Source of the DNA: Istiophorus platypterus
Taxonomy: Eukaryota > Chordata > Actinopteri > Istiophoriformes > Istiophoridae
DNA length: 64,000 bases
Reading direction: 5' to 3'
Assembly (NCBI GenBank): GCA_016859345.1
Contig: CM029112.1
Coordinates: 9,311,089 to 9,375,088, forward strand
Part shown: positions 58,546 through 64,000 of the stretch, piece by piece
Numbering within the stretch: the stretch's first letter is position 1
Layout: every line of letters begins with the position of its first letter
Notes under the pieces: generated by a model
What the model was told of the DNA's origin: nothing
Databases searched by the model: none
Seen by the model: only the letters and a program-made list of their open reading frames with translations
Position numbers and translations under genes: made by a program

Positions 58546-61500
58546 CAGGAGCTTACCCAGGCCCCAGCCTCAGCCTCAGGTGCACGAGCCACCTTCATTT
58601 TTACTTCATTATACCTGATTAATGCAACATCACTGAAAGCCTCAAACCTCTCAAAATGTCACTGGGAGTCAAAAGTGGGTGTGTTTTCCACCTGAATAGG
58701 AAGATTGTAACAATTATGGTGTTACCTCAGCACTTACAATGGGCCCATTGTGCAACGCACAGTTCCCTGGGCTGCTGGTGGATCTGAGGCTTGGCGAAGG
58801 GAGAGCAGGACAGGGTTGAGGTGCAGCGCGATCCCGCAACTGAATCGCTGGCTTTGTTTGCAGACATATCCTGGGATTTTGATCATACGCTTGAAATGGC
58901 TGGAGCTCAGGGCTGCTTAGCTTCGCTTGTAGTCTGGGCTGCACACAGTGTCAGGCACATGTGAAAGCATGTTTAATCTTGCTGTGGATCTTCTCACCAA
59001 GCGGCCGCATTTAGTTTCAGGCACTCAAAATGCAGTTAAAAATACTAAATGGTGATAAAGAGTATAATCTTCAACATAGTGCGGCAAAAAAGATGTGTAA
59101 TTGCGTATGTTGCTCAATTTTCGTTGCACAGTCCGACACAGCCGATCAGATAAAAAGCAGCACACTCTGCACCCGGCGCTGTGCTCGTGCCTCCTTTGCG
59201 AGGGAGTCGGTGCGTGTTCGCGTGTGCACGGGCGCGGTCGCGGCTGTGTCACCTGCTGCAGCTCTTTCAGCTGGTTGTGATTCACCTGCATAGACGCATG
59301 TCTCGTCATGAAGGAGTCTCCTGTGTTTCAACAGGTGTCTGCTACAACAACAACACCACCTCCTTCACATGAGGGCACACTCAGCAAAGAGACACGCCGA
59401 CAGTGCAGCAATGTGTGTCTTTAAAATAACAGCACCTCTTATAGTTTGGATATTCTCTGCAGTGCGTGTTGTAACTTGAATATAAATTATTTTCACAAAT
59501 TTAACCATAACAAGGGCACTTGATGTTATGTCTGACACCAGGCTATTTGTCAATGATTAGTTTAACCTCTATCAAACATTTGTTCTCACATTGTGAACTT
59601 TCTGTCTTCTTAGCACATTTGATATGCTTCCACATGCGACTCCATATGACTTTTGACCCACTGAAGCACGTCTGCACACTGGGGTGATCCTGGGAGTGTG
59701 TGCGGAGTGTGCCAGCCTTGAGCATATGGGAGTGTGCAGGATCAGCGCTCTAGATGTGCGTGTGAGTGTGTGATTGTCAGAAACCAGCCGGACGACTTAC
59801 CGATTCAACCCCGCAGTGCTAAAAGGTGTGTGTTTGTGTGTGTCAGTAGTTAGCTGGGGCTAAGCCAGGCGGGCGTGGACTGGAGTAGAGTGCCGACTAA
59901 CACAAAGCACAATAATAAGATCACAGAGCACAGCCTCCATGCTCAGCTCCCATGATCCCTCAGCTGATCCCGCAGCTGATCTGGCAGCGTCGGCCTCCAT
60001 GTTCCACTCAGTCAGCACATCAGCCACTTTCAACTCCATCCAGGTCGCTAAATATTAAGACTTTCTCCGCATTCAGCACCACCTGCTTAAACCCCAGAGT
60101 AATCTCTCGATGTGGACGGGGCCCGTCTCAAACTAATTCAGGATGATGCTGGTGCCATAACAGGTGATTTCATCCGAGATGTATCAATCAAGTCGGGTTT
60201 AATTTAGAGCCTTTGTTCACCAACCGTGCCGCATGTGTCTTTGTAGAGAAGAGTATCAAACTAAAAAGTGATGTAAAGTAATATACTAGAAAGGTATTTC
60301 TATGAGAGCTCAGCTCTAAATGGCTCTTCATTTCACCACAGTCTCCACTGGCGGACTCCCTGACATGACCTCAGGCCGTGAGCAGGAAAAATAACATACG
60401 TAACAGGTTATTTGTTTGTCGCTCTCTGCCCTTTATTACCGCCATGCTTCATGTCATAGCATGCCTGCATTGTTTGTCTCATATGAGACCACAACACAAA
60501 AGAGAGATTTGAATATTTAGCAATCACTTGGCGTTGATGATTGCTAAACTCTCCACTTTTTTTATTTTTTCTTTCCATGTTCCTCATTAGAAAGAAAAGC
60601 CCTTTAAAGCGCACCAAGGAAAAACAAGATGATGAAACGTAGTAATTTTATACCCTGGGACAACCAGAGCGCTCGCTGCTGGACTCGTAGCGAAATCTGA
60701 AAAAAGAAAAAAGAAGAAAAGAAAAAAAAAAAAAGCCTTGAGCAAATGTTCCCTGGTATGTGTGCTGAGTGTGTTATTACCTTTTCACTCTGTTTATTTT
60801 AGTATGTGGCATTTCATTTCGAACATGCCTGCAAGTTTTAGTTTTGCAGTAGGGGTGAAATAGTAATGAAACCCAGTGTAATATTTTGCACATTAAGTCA
60901 AGCTCGGAGCTGACAATCACCATTTTTGGTCATTTTAAGTAACAGAGGATGTTTTTTTATATGACCCCATGTAAAGAGGAAGAGCTCCGACACCCTGCTG
61001 CATTTTTTAGTCTTTGAAAATACAACTTCACCGTGAACGCTGAGACAAAGTAGTTGAGAAATAGACTTGACAAATGCAATGCACTGGAGCGGAACATGTT
61101 AGAAAAGAGGACGAAAGGTTTCAGATTTTGTCCAATGTAGCAGCATCAAGCTCAATAAACCGTGATGAGTCCTCGTGAAAACATCCACCACAGCCAGTTC
61201 GATCCTAGATCACGGCTCCTATGCACAGTACAAGTCGGAGTCTGAAAAAACCTCAGGAGGGAATTGATTTTGTGTCTACGAGTAACCAAGAGCATGAACT
61301 CTTTAGTTTCCCTCATTGACCTGACAGGGTTTTCGCTGTCCCATGCTTTTCCCGTGAGCCTGTCACCTCCTGTCACCTGGTGACTACGGCTGTCACCAGC
61401 TTGTGGATCGGCAGACGAGCTGTGTATCCCTTTCAGATCGGACCGCACCAGTGTCGGAACTCTGGGTTTCCGAAAACCGGCTCTCGGCGTTGACAGAATG

Positions 61501-61820
61501 AGATCCATTCAGACAAGTGCCAGAGGATCTTAAAGACCCCCTCTGTGTAAATGCTCCAAGAAACCAGACCACTGGGTCAGAATTTCTATAAAGAGCCATC
61601 GTGCTCAGTTTACACCAAGATTTTACCCACTGTTTTGTTTGTGGTTGTTTTTTCTTCAGGCGAAACATGTGCTTTGCATGTGGATGAACACAACAGGCAA
61701 ACTGTTCCCCTCACCTGCATTTTCCTTTTCTCGTTCTCTCTCCTTGTGCAAACACATGAGCTTATTAATGTAAATTGTTCTGAAAGAGCTTTGCTTGTAG
61801 TCCAGCTGTGTCCAGCTGTG
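57450..61820. other. Gene-free region, part 4
   Basis: No supportable exon. It includes a possible non-coding element at ~57990-58190, a CA microsatellite, a short CpG-rich block at ~59170-59260, and a non-repetitive patch at ~59880-60150. Open frames are short and overlap on both strands. Confidence 0.45.
58512..58544 (+). repeat. (AC)n microsatellite
   Basis: About 16 uninterrupted AC units. Confidence 0.95.
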
Positions 61821-61825
61821 AAATG

Positions 61826-62786
61826 GCTGGAAGAAATATTCAGATCCTTTACTAAAGTAAAAATATCATTACCACAATGTTAAAAATACTCCATTTTAAG
61901 TATAGAAGTATTATCAGCTAAATCTACTTAAGTATACTGAAAGTATTAAAAGTAAAAGAAATGATTATATGGAACTTCCCCTTGCAGAGTGTGTTAATAT
62001 ATATTATTGGGTAATTATCACCAATAGATTAACATCAAAGCAACATTTTATTATTAAAGGTGCTAAGTCTAAGTTTTCGCTACGTGAAAAGAAATGATAG
62101 AAATGGAATCAAATCAAGATTTAACATTGGCATTGGCCTCCACTGCTGGAGATGGCTCTTGGCAAGTAAAGGAATTAAGTTTGATGCTGAACTTGGAACG
62201 TTTCTTCTAGACTGGTGAGTAAACACCTGTTAATGTTAATAGTAGCTTAGTAGCGACAATAGGAACTTCTATAGACCTATTCTGATACTAAAGGTGGACT
62301 TGAGTTTGTCAGTTGAGTTTTATAATGATCGAGTTTTGTTATGCGCTGGAAAAAAAAAAAAATCCATCCTTGTAAGTAATTATTTAGTCCTGAAAGTCTT
62401 GAAAGTAAAGTAAAATGATTAGTAGATTATTCCAGGCAGTTTGTTATAAATTGCAGCTTTTTAGTAATAGACATATGCAAATCCAAAATAAAGGATCAGT
62501 GCTCTAGAATCTAGGAAAACTATTCTTGAAAATTCACAAAGCCATTGACTTCAAATAAAAAAGGTTCAAGCTGTCAAACGAAATTGGAATGTTTTTTCAT
62601 TTGTTAAAATTGCTTCAGGATGAAGGTTTTTTGCAGGGGTCAGTGTGTAAAATGCTAATCTAAAATCTAACTAAAGCTATCAGATACATATAGAAGATTA
62701 GAGGACTATTCGTGTAAAGTACAAGTACATCAAAACTCTACTTAAGACCAGGATTTGAGTGAATGTACTTGTGTGTTTCCAGTGAG
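61826..62786 (+). mobile_element. Non-autonomous hAT-like element remnant
   Basis: The left part (ggaagaaatattcagatcct, then ttactaaagtaaaaatat and tactccattttaagtata) and the right part (gtaaagtacaagtacatcaa, then ttgagtgaatgtacttgtgt) resemble the two ends of a fish repeat usually ended by "cagtggtggaagaagtattc". The middle (~62040-62680) looks unrelated or highly decayed. No transposase frame is present. The family is recalled, not searched. Confidence 0.55.
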
Positions 62787-64000
62787 GAAGTATCTGTCTT
62801 TCTTTAGTTTATATAAAAAAGCAGACCAAATGTGTGCATAGGTAAAAATTCTTTATTCACTTCTCAGTGCTCGAAAACACGCTGGGAAGCCTGTGAGGTA
62901 TCTCATCAAAGACCTCCTCAAAGTATAGAGACGCCAAACAAAAAAAAAAAAGAAAATTAAGAAAAAAATTAAAAACCCTCAATCATCAATCAAAAATGCC
63001 CAGGGAGTCTGTCTATCCCCAATCTGGGCTGGCAAATCATTGCATCTCTGATTGAACACAGACAACATCCCCTGCAAAGTTGAAGCTTAAGAATCTGTTT
63101 TGCATTTTTTTTCCGGGAATTCCGAATTCAACTTTTGAAAAAGAGCAACACAGAGACCAGCGTGGACTATGTGAAATCAATATTATTTGGATAGTCAAAT
63201 GTTTAAATGTTCAACATAGTTAGAGCCAAAGTACTGCACAGGATCAATGCCAGAGCCTGTGGTTAGATAGAAGGAGCTGATCTGCCCATGCAAATCAGAG
63301 AACTTGGGAATTAACAAAGGAAGGCGCTCCTGTTTCTTCCCTCCCAGCCCCACAGTCTCTGAATCTATCATGGCTGTCACCCAGTATCAGCGAGCCTAAT
63401 GGCTGAGGCTTTTTGTGTACAGCATCCTGGACTGATCGAGCGAATCGAAGAATGAGTGTACCCATCAAGGAAACTCTCATGTCACAGGGCCATGGAGAAG
63501 AAGAAGGGACGTGGGCCAGAGGAAACCATGAGAATCCCATCACTGCAGCTAATCTGGAGAGCGGAAGTCGAGACGGGGAGACAGGGTTTGCGTTGAACAT
63601 ACAGAGCTGCTTTCCTTAGAGAGTCAGATTTTATCTTGAACACTGGTTCCCTCTCCCTCCTCTGCCCGTGCACGGTTATGGTCTTCGTGTCTTGTCACTG
63701 ATTGGCTAATCTTGGAGTTTCAGAACCCCCCCCCTGGAGCTGCAGGCCTAATCCATATCTGATCTCTGTGAAATCTCGAAAGCAGGGCAGGGTTGAGTTC
63801 ACTTTCACTGCGGTGCTTTAGTGAGAGCTGCCCACCTGCTAGAGCGGTCGCGCTGTCAGAACGAGCCCTGACCCAAACTCTCAATATGAGTCCTCAGCGC
63901 TGTAGTTCCTCAGGTTTTCTGTGAGCCGCTGAGGGAGCGATACGAAGGAGCTGATAGCGTGGTGTTGAGAACAGCTTGAAGGCATCAGGGATTAATTCGG
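62787..64000. other. Right edge, no gene seen
   Basis: No supportable exon. The sequence around 63010-63080 (with ggcaaatcattgcatctctg) is non-repetitive and could be a conserved non-coding element. An inverted CCAAT (attggct) lies near 63700. Frames at 63195-63673 on both strands overlap and have no recognised domain. Confidence 0.4.

Noticed and set aside
39054..64000. Search for METRNL or B3GNTL1, the human neighbours of TBCD
   Set aside because: No segment resembling either protein was seen in any listed frame; very short exons could have been missed.

Overview
The window is nuclear DNA of a ray-finned fish, most likely a teleost. Signs are vertebrate genes with many short introns and canonical GT-AG junctions, fish-type Tc1/mariner and hAT-like remnants, and many TG/CA microsatellites. 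I identified five protein-coding genes by reading exons in frame across splice sites and comparing the products with remembered vertebrate families. No database search was run.

Layout: epn3 (epsin-3, +, 1006-8325) is followed tail-to-tail by arl16 (-, 9800-11429). arl16 is head-to-head with fn3krp (+, 11813-13577), with about 380 bp between start codons and a probable shared promoter. Next comes tbcd (+, 15479-39053), tubulin-folding cofactor D, in 38 coding exons encoding 1196 aa. znf750 (-, 21611-23571) is nested antisense inside tbcd intron 13, as in human. The fn3krp-tbcd-znf750 block matches human 17q25.3. ARL16 lies elsewhere in that band in human and EPN3 lies in 17q21, so those neighbours are lineage-specific.

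From about 39.4 kb to the right edge (about 24.6 kb) I found no supportable gene. This part holds GC- and CpG-rich patches (notably 55.9-57.4 kb), simple repeats, G-quadruplex-type runs, an exact-phase 16-bp triplicate, a 35-bp tandem repeat, an old hAT-like element and several blocks that look like possible conserved non-coding elements. Its many overlapping open frames look like chance frames in GC-rich DNA.

The genes have no evident common pathway: endocytic adaptor, Arf-like GTPase, deglycating kinase, tubulin chaperone and epidermal transcription factor. I saw no clearly new biological system. The most unusual items are a frame-supported GC-AG intron in tbcd, three strong ubiquitin-interacting motifs in epn3, an uncertain and possibly extended arl16 exon 1, the nested znf750, the 16-bp triplicate at 55.5 kb and the CpG-rich gene-free right third.
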